DNA of 64,000 bases from Bacteroidales bacterium (GTDB lineage: Bacteria; Bacteroidota; Bacteroidia; Bacteroidales; JAUNSR01), in assembly GCA_030539115.1 (NCBI GenBank), contig JAUNSR010000002.1, positions 1 to 64,000 of the forward strand, written 5' to 3'. Shown in pieces: positions 12,593 to 21,634 of the stretch; position 1 is the stretch's first letter, and each line of letters opens with the position of its first letter. The position numbers were made by a program, and so were the translations under genes. The notes under the pieces were generated by a model. It had not been told where the DNA came from, did not search any database, and was given only the letters and a program-made list of their open reading frames with translations.

Positions 12593-12626
12593 CAAATGTA
12601 GACTATGCCCTAAGGGACGAGTCAAG
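12593..12626 (-). promoter_or_regulatory. MerR-type promoter with operator in a 20-bp spacer
   Basis: On the minus strand TTGAC (12625-12621) and TACATTTG (12600-12593, an exact TAnnTTTG -7 box) are separated by 20 bp. The dyad GACT-N3-CCCT-t-AGGG-N3-AGTC (12623-12601) fills the spacer and overlaps the -33 box. TTGACTC...CCCT-AGGG inside a long spacer is the classic arrangement of MerR/BmrR/TipA-type operators. It lies 28 bp before the start codon of the regulator, which also sets that start at 12565. Confidence 0.75.
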
Positions 12627-13567
12627 AGTTTTTGCCGATTTTTTTATTATTAAACAATTAAATTTTTCAAAAATATCAAAACATGTTCTATATTAGGCCT
12701 TTAAGTTTGTAATATTTATATATAATCTATAATAAAAAATGACTGTCAAAGAAATATTTATGAAGTATGAGTATTAGTTTATGTATAATAATGTATTTTA
12801 CTTTGATCTTCAATATTCTAAAATATTATGCTGAAAATTTAAGTGACACCTTAAATTTGTTATTTAAAAAATTTGTTTTATTTGAATTATAACGTATTTT
12901 TGTTTGAAGATGTAATACATTGATAAATAGACTTATCTGATTGTTTTTTTTATTTGTTGTAATTATTGATATATTTATGCTTATTTATATTATTAACACG
13001 TTTTTCTTTCCATTTAACAATTACTGTCAGCCGACTTTTTGAAAAAAACATTCTCCTTTTTGCAATATCAATTATGTAAACTTGATTTTTTAACAAAGAT
13101 AATTTTAAAATACTACAGTATTTTAGAAAAATCGAAGTTCAAAATTTTTAAATCACCAATGAAAATTTAAAAATGATTGATGAAAATTTCAAATTTGCAA
13201 AAAATATCTTTCCGGTGATTATTAACAGTTTGAAGTATAGTGCGTTACACTTTTGGAAATTGAGGTTTTAATACTTTAATGTCAATATTGTGAAATGACG
13301 TGTTTTTTAATATCTAAAAATGCAGAAAATCTATTAATAGTCATTTGATTGTTAATGTGCATTTTAACAATTAAATATTGGATATTTTTTATCATCCTAT
13401 CTCAATATCTGTATTTATATTGCCAATTCTTAAATATTTAAAACCTTGATTTTTATGCTCCGAAAAGATAAATATGTGTAATTTTAAAAATGATTTAAAA
13501 AACATTGTGTTCAAGAGAATATTTTTCAATTAAATCATCACATATCCTTAACCAAAATATTAAAAGG
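12627..13567. other. AT-rich non-coding stretch
   Basis: About 940 bp with no supported gene. It contains runs such as AATGAAAATTTAAAAATGAT and ATTGATGAAAATTTC near 13160-13190, which repeat loosely, but no clear terminator, RNA fold or family protein. It is the largest gap on this side of the window. I see nothing in it that I can name. Confidence 0.5.
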
Positions 13568-14110
13568 ATGAATATTGTTGAGACTAAAAGACTTATACTT
13601 AGAAATATCATAGAGTCGGATGCAGAAGATATTTTTGATTATGCCCATAATCCTAATGTGGGAATTAATGCAGGCTGGGAACCTCATAAAGATTTGGCGG
13701 AAACCAAGATAATAATGAAAGATATTTTTTTGGATAAACCTAATATATTTGGAATAATACTTAAGGAAAAGAATAAGCTGATCGGAACAGTCGGATTTAT
13801 GGATGACCCGCTTAGAAACAATCCTAATGCTTTGATGCTTGGCTACGCTCTTTCAGAAGACTTCTGGGGAATGGGCATTATGAGTGAGGCTTCAAAAGCT
13901 GTTTTATCTTTTGCTTTTAATAAATTGAAAGTAGATATTGTTTCCTGCAGTTGCTATACTGAAAATTTGCGTTCTAAAAAGGTAATCCTAAAATCCGGGT
14001 TTAAGAGAGACGGCGTTTTAAGAGAGTGTGAGCAAAGATATGATGGCAAAATAATGGATTTAGAATGCTTTTCCATCACAAAAAAGGAATGGACGAGAAT
14101 GACAGTTTAA
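13568..14110 (+). CDS. GNAT acetyltransferase, RimJ/RimL type
   Basis: 180 residues from the ATG at 13568, preceded by AAAAGG; the frame extends back to 13505 but that part is not family-like. The start MNIVETKRLILRNIIESDAE is typical of Acetyltransf_3. The acetyl-CoA binding region is GYALSEDFWGMGIMSEASKA, and NLRSKKVILKSGFKRDGVLR is the usual C-terminal segment (N-x-R/A-S-x-x-V...GF...G.LR). Relatives acetylate ribosomal protein N-termini, amino acids or drugs; the substrate cannot be told here. It stands alone, 40 bp before the first unit of the dispersed element. Confidence 0.85.
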   Translation: MNIVETKRLILRNIIESDAEDIFDYAHNPNVGINAGWEPHKDLAETKIIMKDIFLDKPNIFGIILKEKNKLIGTVGFMDDPLRNNPNALMLGYALSEDFWGMGIMSEASKAVLSFAFNKLKVDIVSCSCYTENLRSKKVILKSGFKRDGVLRECEQRYDGKIMDLECFSITKKEWTRMTV

Positions 14111-14150
14111 GAGGCTGTTTTATATTTTTAAAAAATAAAATAATTCACAA

Positions 14151-14255
14151 ATGAAATCGCCATAACTCACCTAAAAATGAGATACCTTACAAAAGGTATA
14201 TAAATGGCGCATTTGTACCTTAGAGGTAACGGTTAGAAAAATAAATAATATACAA
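14151..14255 (+). repeat. Dispersed promoter-operator element, unit 2 (first of an exact tandem pair)
   Basis: 105 bp from ATGAAATCGCC to TATACAA. Order: CGCCAT arm, CTCA...TGAG hairpin, ATACCTT...AAGGTAT hairpin, ATGGCG (complement of the first arm), palindrome GGTATATAAATG-gcg-CATTTGTACC (14195-14219), -7-like TACCTTAG (14216-14223), A-rich leader. It is identical over all 105 bases to the next unit. Confidence 0.85.
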
Positions 14256-14360
14256 ATGAAATCGCCATAACTCACCTAAAAATGAGATACCTTACAAAAG
14301 GTATATAAATGGCGCATTTGTACCTTAGAGGTAACGGTTAGAAAAATAAATAATATACAA
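14256..14360 (+). repeat. Dispersed promoter-operator element, unit 3 (before the VIT1 gene)
   Basis: Exact copy of the preceding 105 bp. The -7-like box TACCTTAG is at 14321-14328 and the unit ends at the base before the ATG of the transporter gene (14361), leaving a leader of about 25 nt if transcription starts 5-8 nt after the box. The palindrome overlaps the -7 box, as expected for an operator. Confidence 0.85.
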
Positions 14361-15233
14361 ATGAAAATCAACGAGAAAATAGAAAAGGAATTTTTAAGTT
14401 TTCAAAAAAATGAAATAACTGAAAGTGAGGTTTACAGACGTTTGGCAAATGTGGAAAAGATTGATTCAAACAAAAAAATTCTTGTGCAAATTGCAAAAGA
14501 CGAGATGTCACATTATGAGCTTTTCAAGACTTATACAAATAAGGATGTAAAAGCAGATATGATTAAGGTTTGGTTCAACTATATTATAGCACGTTTGTTT
14601 GGACTTACATTTGCCGTTAAGCAAATGGAAAATAACGAGATAAACGGTAAGAATAATTATGAATCTTACAACGCATTTCCTGAGATAAAAAAGATAGCAG
14701 AAGATGAAGAGGCTCATGAGCAAATGCTTATCAATATGATAAATGAGGAGAGATTGGCTTATATGGGTTCTGTCGTTTTGGGGCTTAACGATGCATTGGT
14801 TGAATTTACAGGAGCACTGGCAGGTTTTACTCTTGCACTTAACGACTCTAAATTGATAGCCCTTACAGGCAGCATTACAGGCATTGCTGCCGCCCTTTCT
14901 ATGGCTTCTTCCGAATATTTGTCAACAAAATCGGATGATAACAAAACCAAATATCCCGTAAAGGCTGCTGTATATACCGGAATTGCTTATTTGATTACTG
15001 TTACATGCCTTGTGGCGCCATTTATCATTTTCAGCAATGTCCTTTTTGCCCTTGCATTGATGCTTGTTATGGCATTGATAATAATTGCTATATTCAATTA
15101 TTATTACGCTGTTGCAAAAAGTGAAAGTTTTAAATCTCGTTTTCTTGAAATGGGTGTGTTAAGTTTTTCGGTGGCAGGAGTGAGCTTCTTAATAGGTTAT
15201 TTGCTTAAACTTTTTACCGGGATTGAGGCTTAA
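14361..15233 (+). CDS. Ferritin-like/VIT1 (CCC1) family metal transporter
   Basis: 290 residues. The N-terminal ferritin/rubrerythrin-like helices carry two ExxH metal motifs, E48-M-S-H51 and E116-E-A-H119. From about 130 onward come VIT1-type membrane segments: YMGSVVLGLNDALVEFTGAL, then GSITGIAAALSMASSEYLST, AAVYTGIAYLITVTCLVAPF and three more hydrophobic helices. This fusion is known in iron or manganese detoxification transporters, where the soluble domain senses or delivers metal to the VIT1 membrane part. The start codon follows directly on a tandem promoter-element pair, so expression is probably set by that element. Metal specificity is not visible. Confidence 0.85.
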   Translation: MKINEKIEKEFLSFQKNEITESEVYRRLANVEKIDSNKKILVQIAKDEMSHYELFKTYTNKDVKADMIKVWFNYIIARLFGLTFAVKQMENNEINGKNNYESYNAFPEIKKIAEDEEAHEQMLINMINEERLAYMGSVVLGLNDALVEFTGALAGFTLALNDSKLIALTGSITGIAAALSMASSEYLSTKSDDNKTKYPVKAAVYTGIAYLITVTCLVAPFIIFSNVLFALALMLVMALIIIAIFNYYYAVAKSESFKSRFLEMGVLSFSVAGVSFLIGYLLKLFTGIEA

Positions 15234-15338
15234 AGAAAAAAGAGAACAAATTATTGTAATTAGTGGTTTATTTTTAATAGAAAACATCTTTTCCTTTGAA
15301 AGAAATATATGTGGATTAAATAAAAAATCTATAATTGT

Positions 15339-16847
15339 ATGAAAACAATAAACAGCTCTCAACTTTTGATATTGTTAGCTTTTGTCATATTCTCCGGATG
15401 TAAAAAAGAAATGAAAAAAGATTTAAGTTTCAACTCTCAAAATTATGAAATTAAAACTTTTGAATTTGAAGGTAAAGAATATAAGGTAAGAGCTTTTGAA
15501 AATATTGTTTATGTAAAAAAACCGATAGATACAGTTTATCAGTGCATGAATATTTATATTCCTGAAGAGTATTTTCAAGACAAGTCTATTAAAAATTATG
15601 ATAAAGAGAGTGCCCCAATATTTTTCCCAAATAATGTTGGAGGATATATGCCTGCCAAACCAATCTCTTTAACTCAGGATAGTCAGCAAAGAGGACCCGG
15701 AGACAGAACCAAAGCAACGAAAATGGCTTTGTCGAAAGGATATGTGGTAGCTTCACCGGGAGCAAGGGGAAGAACAAATAATAATAGTTTTGGCGTTTAC
15801 ACAGGGAAAGCTCCTGCCGATATAGTCGATTTGAAAGCCGCAGTGAGATATCTTAAATTTAATGATTCAATAATTCCGGGAAATTCCCGGAAGATTATTT
15901 CAAATGGAACGAGTGCGGGGGGTGCAATGTCTGCCTTACTTGGTGCAACCGGCAATAGTCCCGATTATGAACCTTATTTAAAATCTTTGGGAGCTGCAGA
16001 AGCCACTGATGATATTTATGCAGTTTCGGCTTACTGTCCTATAACCAACCTTGATCATGCTGATGCTGCATATGAATGGCAGTTTAATGGGGTTAATACT
16101 TACATGAAAATGGGCTCGATGGGGCAAATAGATTTTCATCAAAAAAGGACTGAAACTCTTGACACATTAACCCAATCACAGATAGAGGTGTCTGATCAAT
16201 TGAAAATGTTGTTCCCTGCTTATGTAAATAGTTTAAAACTTAGAAATAATCAAAACCAACTGTTGACACTTTATGATAATGGTAATGGTAATTTTAAAAT
16301 CTGGGTTGGTTCTTATATTATTGCTTCAGCTCAGGATGTTTTAAATCTTGGGGAGGATTTATCTAAATATGAATGGATAACTCTTAATAAAGGGGGAAAT
16401 ATTGTTGAAAAGATAGATTTTGCCGGTTATGTCAGATATATGAAGCGAATGAAGACTCCGCCTGCTTTTGATGCTCTTGATTTATCTACGGGTGAAAATC
16501 AACTCTTTGGAAATGATTCTATTGATGCCTGTCATTTTACAAAATATTCTTTTGAACATTCAACAGTAGAAAGTTTTATGGCTCCTGAGCTTACTATTAA
16601 AATGATGAATCCAATCTATTATATCGGAGATCCACAGTCAACATGTGCCAAGTATTGGAGAATAAGACATGGTACTCTTGATAAAGATACAAGTTTGGCT
16701 ATTTCGGTAATACTTGCTACTAAATTGAAAAATTCAGGAATTAATGTGAATTTAGAGATGCCTTGGAATGTGCCTCATAGCGGTGATTATGATCTTAGGG
16801 AACTTTTTGAATGGATTGAAAGTGTTTGCAAAAAAAATGGGAAATAA
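15339..16847 (+). CDS. Tannase-like (subtype B) alpha/beta-hydrolase lipoprotein
   Basis: 502 residues with a lipoprotein signal (lipobox FSGC, Cys at 21). The alpha/beta-hydrolase body has Ser192 in the nucleophile elbow NGTSAGGAMSALLGATGNSP, followed by LGAAEATDDIYAVSAYCPIT and HADAAYEWQF, a block closely like subtype B tannases. The C-terminal PWNVPHSGDYDLRELFEWI provides the likely catalytic His, with an acidic partner in the RHGTLDKDTSL region. Tannases hydrolyse galloyl esters; related proteins may act on other aryl esters, so the substrate is open. It is anchored outside the cytoplasm and stands alone between two copies of the dispersed element. Nothing is truncated. Confidence 0.8.
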   Translation: MKTINSSQLLILLAFVIFSGCKKEMKKDLSFNSQNYEIKTFEFEGKEYKVRAFENIVYVKKPIDTVYQCMNIYIPEEYFQDKSIKNYDKESAPIFFPNNVGGYMPAKPISLTQDSQQRGPGDRTKATKMALSKGYVVASPGARGRTNNNSFGVYTGKAPADIVDLKAAVRYLKFNDSIIPGNSRKIISNGTSAGGAMSALLGATGNSPDYEPYLKSLGAAEATDDIYAVSAYCPITNLDHADAAYEWQFNGVNTYMKMGSMGQIDFHQKRTETLDTLTQSQIEVSDQLKMLFPAYVNSLKLRNNQNQLLTLYDNGNGNFKIWVGSYIIASAQDVLNLGEDLSKYEWITLNKGGNIVEKIDFAGYVRYMKRMKTPPAFDALDLSTGENQLFGNDSIDACHFTKYSFEHSTVESFMAPELTIKMMNPIYYIGDPQSTCAKYWRIRHGTLDKDTSLAISVILATKLKNSGINVNLEMPWNVPHSGDYDLRELFEWIESVCKKNGK

Positions 16848-16860
16848 TACCTAAAGATAT

Positions 16861-16965
16861 ATGAAATCGCCATAACTCACCTAAAGAAGAGATACCCCAC
16901 AAAAGGTATATAAATGGCGCATTTGTACCTTAGAGGTAACGGTTAGAAAAATAAATAATATACAA
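16861..16965 (+). repeat. Dispersed promoter-operator element, unit 4 (before the SMUG2 gene)
   Basis: 105 bp, differing from units 2 and 3 at only four positions, all in the two inner hairpins (CTAAAGAAGAG, ATACCCC). The palindrome and the -7-like TACCTTAG (16926-16933) are unchanged. It is followed by ATGAAAGGAC, which opens an 8-codon frame (MKGLFYMN) ending before 16993; the next real gene starts at 17075. Confidence 0.85.
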
Positions 16966-17074
16966 ATGAAAGGACTTTTTTATATGAATTAAACAAAAAC
17001 CTTTTTTTGTTATTATATAAATAATAAGATCAGCCGACAATATAAATTTTTTAATATAAAGGAGTAATATCTAA

Positions 17075-17767
17075 ATGCCGAAAACATTAGCAGAAAAAAT
17101 AATTGAGTTTAATATCGATTTGAAATATAATGGTAAGCTTCCAAAGGGTTTTTATGTTGTCAATCCATTTATGGATAATCCTGAGACTCTTAAAGTAATG
17201 AGTGAGTTTTACCATAAATTTTATAACGACAGCAATAAAAGAAAGTTTCTTGTCGGAATTAATCCCGGCAGACATGGCGCGGGAGTTACAGGAGTGCCTT
17301 TTACCGATACAAAAAGACTTGAGAGTGAATGTGGAATCAAAATGAATTCTGCTTATACACATGAAGTTTCTTCTGTATTTATATATGACATGATTAAGGA
17401 ATTTGGAGGAGTGGAAGAGTTCTACTCACAAGTTTATATTAATTCTCCCTTTCCTCTTGCAATAGTAAGGGATGATGGAAATGGAAATATGCTCAATGCA
17501 AATTATTATGACGATCCTCTTCTTTTTGAAATGACAGAGGATTTTATGATTGAATCACTGAAAAATCATATTGGCATTGGCATAGATACCTCAGAAATAT
17601 TTATTCTTGGAAAGAAAAATGCCGGTTTTATCAATAAGCTAAATAAAAAGGCAAAACTTTTTGATAAAATTTCTGTGCTTGAGCATCCAAGATATATTCA
17701 GCAATATAAATCAAAGGATAAACAATTTTATATAGACAAGTATATTTCGTTTTTGAAACATAAATAA
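17075..17767 (+). CDS. SMUG2-like uracil-DNA glycosylase family protein
   Basis: 230 residues. The signature GINPGRHGAGVTGVPFTDTK (near 67-86) is the active-site loop of the SMUG2/DUF4918 branch of uracil-DNA glycosylases, with the GINPG...GVPF order. VLEHPRYIQQYKSKDK near the C-terminus is the HP-containing second motif. The enzyme would remove damaged or deaminated pyrimidines from DNA in base excision repair. The start has a good purine-rich site (AAGGAG) before ATG at 17075. It is followed 1 bp later by a DUF2945 gene, so the two are translationally close. Upstream is an element unit, which would make it part of the same transcription group. Confidence 0.8.
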   Translation: MPKTLAEKIIEFNIDLKYNGKLPKGFYVVNPFMDNPETLKVMSEFYHKFYNDSNKRKFLVGINPGRHGAGVTGVPFTDTKRLESECGIKMNSAYTHEVSSVFIYDMIKEFGGVEEFYSQVYINSPFPLAIVRDDGNGNMLNANYYDDPLLFEMTEDFMIESLKNHIGIGIDTSEIFILGKKNAGFINKLNKKAKLFDKISVLEHPRYIQQYKSKDKQFYIDKYISFLKHK

Positions 17768-17768
17768 T

Positions 17769-17990
17769 ATGGCTTTTATGGAAAAGAAGTTTAATATTGG
17801 TGATAAAGTCAGATGGAATTCTGAAGCAGGCATCGTGTCGGGCACTATTATTGGAATTCATACCTCTGATTTTGATTATAAAGGATATACTCATCATGCA
17901 ACTCCCGACGATCCTCAATATGCAATAAAGAGTGATAAGTCGGAACATGTGGCTGTTCATAAATCTTCAGCCTTGACTTTGATCGATTGA
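17769..17990 (+). CDS. DUF2945 (hypervirulence-associated TUDOR domain) protein
   Basis: 73 residues, a single small beta domain: FNIGDKVRWNSEAGIVSGTI, then HHATPDDPQYAIKSDKSEHV and AVHKSSALTLID. The GDKVRWN...G.V.G.I...Y...P.YAIKSDKS....H pattern is the DUF2945/HVA1 TUDOR fold. Function is not established; the fold suggests binding of nucleic acid or protein. It begins 1 bp after the SMUG2 gene ends, so it is probably co-translated, and the operon ends at the hairpin near 18006-18060. Confidence 0.8.
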   Translation: MAFMEKKFNIGDKVRWNSEAGIVSGTIIGIHTSDFDYKGYTHHATPDDPQYAIKSDKSEHVAVHKSSALTLID

Positions 17991-18005
17991 ATTGAATAAT
18001 AAAAT

Positions 18006-18060
18006 AAAGGTGGGTATCAGAGAAATAAAAATTCTCTTTGATATCCATCTTTCTTTTTTA
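18006..18060 (+). terminator. Terminator after the SMUG2-DUF2945 operon
   Basis: Stem AAAGGTGGGTATCAGAGA pairs with TTCTCTTTGATATCCATCTTT (a few G-T pairs and a bulge), followed by CTTTTTTA. It ends the plus-strand operon. Confidence 0.7.
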
Positions 18061-18114
18061 TAGTTATATGTAACGTGCCATCTTTACAAACCTCTTTCAC
18101 AAGAAAAAGAGATA

Positions 18115-18375
18115 TTATTTAATGACCTCCCTTAACAGCTTTTCAACTTCCGGTTTATAGATGCCGCCTTCATGCACTTTCTTTCCATCAATATAAAAAG
18201 TGGGCACATAATAATAGTCATACTTGTCAGCAAGTTCCGGCTCTTTGGTTTCCTCTATTGTTTCAAATTTTATATCTGCAAACTCAGGATATTCCTGTTG
18301 AAGCTCTTCAATAAATTTAAATGCCTTTTTGCAGAAAGGACATCTTTCTTGATAAAAAATCTTAACCTCTTTCAT
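18115..18375 (-). CDS. Glutaredoxin/thioredoxin-like protein
   Basis: 86 residues. The redox motif is CPFC in KIFYQERCPFCKKAFKFIEE. The cis-Pro is in YYVPTFYIDGKKVHEGG (V-P-T), and the C-terminal helix follows. The size and order are those of a glutaredoxin-type protein without a signal peptide, so it acts in the cytoplasm. It could reduce mixed disulfides or serve another partner; nothing near it tells which. It converges with the DUF2945 gene. Confidence 0.8.
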   Translation of the reverse strand: MKEVKIFYQERCPFCKKAFKFIEELQQEYPEFADIKFETIEETKEPELADKYDYYYVPTFYIDGKKVHEGGIYKPEVEKLLREVIK

Positions 18376-18741
18376 CTTGTTTGTTATTTATTGGTCAATA
18401 AAATGTTGGTAAATAACTATGTTTAAAAATAAATCTTTATTGTGAAATTAAATATACACCCAATTAAAACACAATATATAAATATAAAACATTTAAATCA
18501 TTAAACTGATAGTCGCTTTCTAAAAATAAACTGAAGAATTAGTCAATATAATATTAATGAATCCAATAATATATATTAGTTTATATATACAATATTATAA
18601 ATTTTATAGGTATGTATAGAATTAAGAATATTATATATCTGTAATATTTATTAAACATATATTTAAATAAATTGAGATATTTCCGTATTACCAATGAAAT
18701 CTTAGAAGCTCAAATTTGCATTGTAACAAAAGTAAGTATAA
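18376..18741. other. AT-rich gap between glutaredoxin and TonB receptor
   Basis: No gene seen. The 3' end has CCAATGAAATCTTAGAAGC and TTTGCATTGTAAC just before the receptor start, which faintly recalls the dispersed element, but the palindrome is absent and I do not count it as a copy. No exact TAnnTTTG box was found. Confidence 0.4.
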
Positions 18742-21612
18742 ATGCAAACTTGTAGTAAATTATTATTAGCATTCCTAATCTCTCTATCTGCGTTTAATTC
18801 TTTTAGTCAGGATAATGGAATCTCTTCTACTGAAGAGCACCGAATTAAAAGTGATAAAGTGTCTAAGTGTGGCTCAATAGCAGGTGTAATTAATGACAAT
18901 AAATATAAAGAACCAATAACCGGAGCCACAATACAGATTTTAAATACCAATATAGGGGTAGTAAGTGATTTGGACGGGGTGTTTGAACTACCAAATTTAG
19001 CGCCTAGAAAATATAAATTGTTAATAAAATACATATCCTACAAAGATGTATTATTGGATTTAGATGTAAAGGAAGATAAAAAGAGTGTTGTAAATATAGA
19101 AATGGTTGAAGAGAGCCGCAGTCTCCAAAGTTTGGTGGTAATAGCTCTTATGAAACAAAACACAGATGTAGCTTTGCTTAGCACTGTTAAAAATGCCTCT
19201 GTTGTACAAACGGGTATTTCAGCTCAACAAATTAAAAAGACTCAGGATTCTGATGCTTCCGGTGTAATGAAAAGGCTTCCGGGAATCTCTTTGATAGATA
19301 ATAAATTTGTAATGGTCAGGGGATTGTCGCAAAGATATAATAATGTCTGGATTAACAATAGTGCTGTACCAAGTTCCGAGGCAGATTCACGGGCGTTTTC
19401 TTTTGATATCATACCCTCTTCTCAGCTTGATAACATGATGATAGTTAAATCTCAATCACCTGAGTTGCCAGCTGATTTTTCAGGTGGCTTTATTCAAATA
19501 CAAACTAAAGAAGTGCCTGATAAGAATGATTTTTCAATTACAGTGGGAACAGCATTCAATGATCAAACTCACTTTAACAATTCATTTAAAAGTAATGGCT
19601 CTTCAACCGATTTTTTAGGCTATGATAATGGGTATAGAAACAAATCATTGAGCTACAAAGAAAGATTAGACAATGACAACAGCTCTCAGGTTACTTCATT
19701 GACACAAAATGGTTTTAATAATGATTGGAAAATAAAAAAGTTTACTCCTATTGGAGATTTAAAAATAAGTTCTTCTTTAAATAGAAAGAAAGAATGGGAG
19801 GGGGGCGCTAAAGCTTCAACGTTACTCTCTTTGAATTATACAAATAGCTCGAAGACCTATTCTGATATGAAGAATGCAAGGTATGGTATATACAATATTA
19901 ATAATGATGAGCCGGAATATCTATATAGTTATAATGATAATCGTTATGATCAAAATGTAAGACTTGGTGGAATGGCGAATTTTACATTCATTCCTCATAA
20001 AGGAGATGTATATGAATTTAAAAATATTGTAAATCAACTTGCCACAAATAGATATACAGAAAGAAGTGGATTTCAAAATCTTTCAGGGTTTTATCAGCAG
20101 GAAAAGAATGAGTATTATTATATGAGCCGTACCACATATAGTGGTCAATTAACAGGAACTCATACAAGAGAAAAATCTAAATTGGATTATAGTTTAGGCT
20201 ATTCATATTCAAACAAAAATCAGCCTGACAGAAGGATTATAAATAGAGAAGAGAATGGTTTTGTCGGAGATGATAATTATGGTAAACTTTATATTGATCA
20301 AAATGAGATAGAAAGGGAGTTTTCTTTTCTTAAAGAAAATATAGTATCCGGAAATCTAAATTATAAGCATGATATAAAAACAAGTTTTATTTCAGGAAAA
20401 TTAAAAACAGGAGCCTATACAGAATATAGAAATAGAAATTATGATACCCGTTCCTTTAATTATAGATGGAATTCAAAAAATCTTCCTCTCGGATTTAATT
20501 ACGGAGATGTAATAAATGATATTCTTATAGGTGATAACTATTCAAGTGACAAGCTGTATATATATGAGGATACTGATAATAGAAATAGTTATTCAGGAAG
20601 CAATCTGCTTGCATCGGGATATGCAGAATTGGCAATACCGATAAATAAATTTGATGTGTCATTGGGAGCAAGATATGAATATAACATAAAAAATCTGATA
20701 AGTTACACCACAATCAATGATTATAAAACAAAGGAAAAAGATTATATAGATTCAAAATTATTTCCATCCGCAAATGTGGCATATAGAATAAATGATCAAC
20801 ATCAATTAAGAGGAGCTTACGGTCAATCTGTAAATAGACCGGAATTTAGAGAGGTTTCAAATTCGGTTTATTATGATTTTGATTTGTTCAGTGATGTAAA
20901 GGGCAATCCGAATCTTAAAACAGCTTTTATTCAAAATGTAAATCTTGCTTACGAATATTATCCTTCCAACAGCGAGATAATTTCACTGTCCTTGTTCTAT
21001 AAAAATTTTAAGAATCCGATTGAATGGACATACATCGATGCCGGAGGAAGCTATACCTATACTTTTGAAAATGCCAACAGAGCAAAAAATTACGGACTCG
21101 AATTAGAGATAAGAAAGAGGCTTGATTTCATAGGTCTTAACAACTTTAGCTTAAATTTTAACGGAGCATTAATCAACAGCAAGGTGGAGTTTGACAAAAA
21201 TAGTCTTGAAAAGAAAAGACCTATGCAGGGGCAGTCTCCTTACCTTATTAATGCTGGTTTGTTTTACAGACATGAACGTTATGCAATCGATTGTGGAATA
21301 CTATATAACAGAATCGGGAAAAGAATCATAGGTGTTGGTAGAGTGGATACGAGTGATGGAGGAAGTATAAATAATAATATTCCTGATTCATATGAAATGC
21401 CAAGAAATTCACTCGATTTTACATTTAGAAAAAAAATAAACAACAGGTTTGAGATATCAGCTTCCATTAATGATATTTTATCTGAGGCATTGGTGTACAA
21501 ACAGTTTCCTGAATTTATCGATGCACAAGGCAACTTAAATAAAAGATCGCAAACGACAAAATCATATAAACCGGGTAGAAGCTTAAATATTAACTTCTCA
21601 ATGAATTTTTAA
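18742..21612 (+). CDS. TonB-dependent receptor with carboxypeptidase-like N-terminal domain
   Basis: 956 residues. Signal peptide 1-22 (LLLAFLISLSAFNSFSQ). Residues about 42-112 form the CarboxypepD-reg beta domain (GSIAGVINDNKYKEPITGAT, VVSDLDGVFELPNLAPRKYK). The plug follows (about 140-255): VMKRLPGISLIDNKFVMVRG, then YNNVWINNSAVPSSEADSRA and ELPADFSGGFIQIQTKEVPD. The remainder is a 22-strand type barrel ending PGRSLNINFSMNF with a terminal Phe. It moves a ligand across the outer membrane using TonB energy. It is followed 22 bp later by a surface-type lipoprotein gene, so the two probably form a receptor-binding protein pair. It is not the SusC/SusD type. The ligand is unknown. Confidence 0.85.
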   Translation: MQTCSKLLLAFLISLSAFNSFSQDNGISSTEEHRIKSDKVSKCGSIAGVINDNKYKEPITGATIQILNTNIGVVSDLDGVFELPNLAPRKYKLLIKYISYKDVLLDLDVKEDKKSVVNIEMVEESRSLQSLVVIALMKQNTDVALLSTVKNASVVQTGISAQQIKKTQDSDASGVMKRLPGISLIDNKFVMVRGLSQRYNNVWINNSAVPSSEADSRAFSFDIIPSSQLDNMMIVKSQSPELPADFSGGFIQIQTKEVPDKNDFSITVGTAFNDQTHFNNSFKSNGSSTDFLGYDNGYRNKSLSYKERLDNDNSSQVTSLTQNGFNNDWKIKKFTPIGDLKISSSLNRKKEWEGGAKASTLLSLNYTNSSKTYSDMKNARYGIYNINNDEPEYLYSYNDNRYDQNVRLGGMANFTFIPHKGDVYEFKNIVNQLATNRYTERSGFQNLSGFYQQEKNEYYYMSRTTYSGQLTGTHTREKSKLDYSLGYSYSNKNQPDRRIINREENGFVGDDNYGKLYIDQNEIEREFSFLKENIVSGNLNYKHDIKTSFISGKLKTGAYTEYRNRNYDTRSFNYRWNSKNLPLGFNYGDVINDILIGDNYSSDKLYIYEDTDNRNSYSGSNLLASGYAELAIPINKFDVSLGARYEYNIKNLISYTTINDYKTKEKDYIDSKLFPSANVAYRINDQHQLRGAYGQSVNRPEFREVSNSVYYDFDLFSDVKGNPNLKTAFIQNVNLAYEYYPSNSEIISLSLFYKNFKNPIEWTYIDAGGSYTYTFENANRAKNYGLELEIRKRLDFIGLNNFSLNFNGALINSKVEFDKNSLEKKRPMQGQSPYLINAGLFYRHERYAIDCGILYNRIGKRIIGVGRVDTSDGGSINNNIPDSYEMPRNSLDFTFRKKINNRFEISASINDILSEALVYKQFPEFIDAQGNLNKRSQTTKSYKPGRSLNINFSMNF

Positions 21613-21634
21613 ACAAACAAATTAATTAGACAAA

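Noticed and set aside
12566..12625. N-terminal extension of the MerR gene
   Set aside because: It would pass through the -7 box and operator. The MerR domain starts right after the ATG at 12565.
18690..18740. A ninth copy of the dispersed element before the TonB receptor
   Set aside because: Only ATGAAATC and a few A/T matches are shared. The palindrome and the TACCTTNG box are missing.
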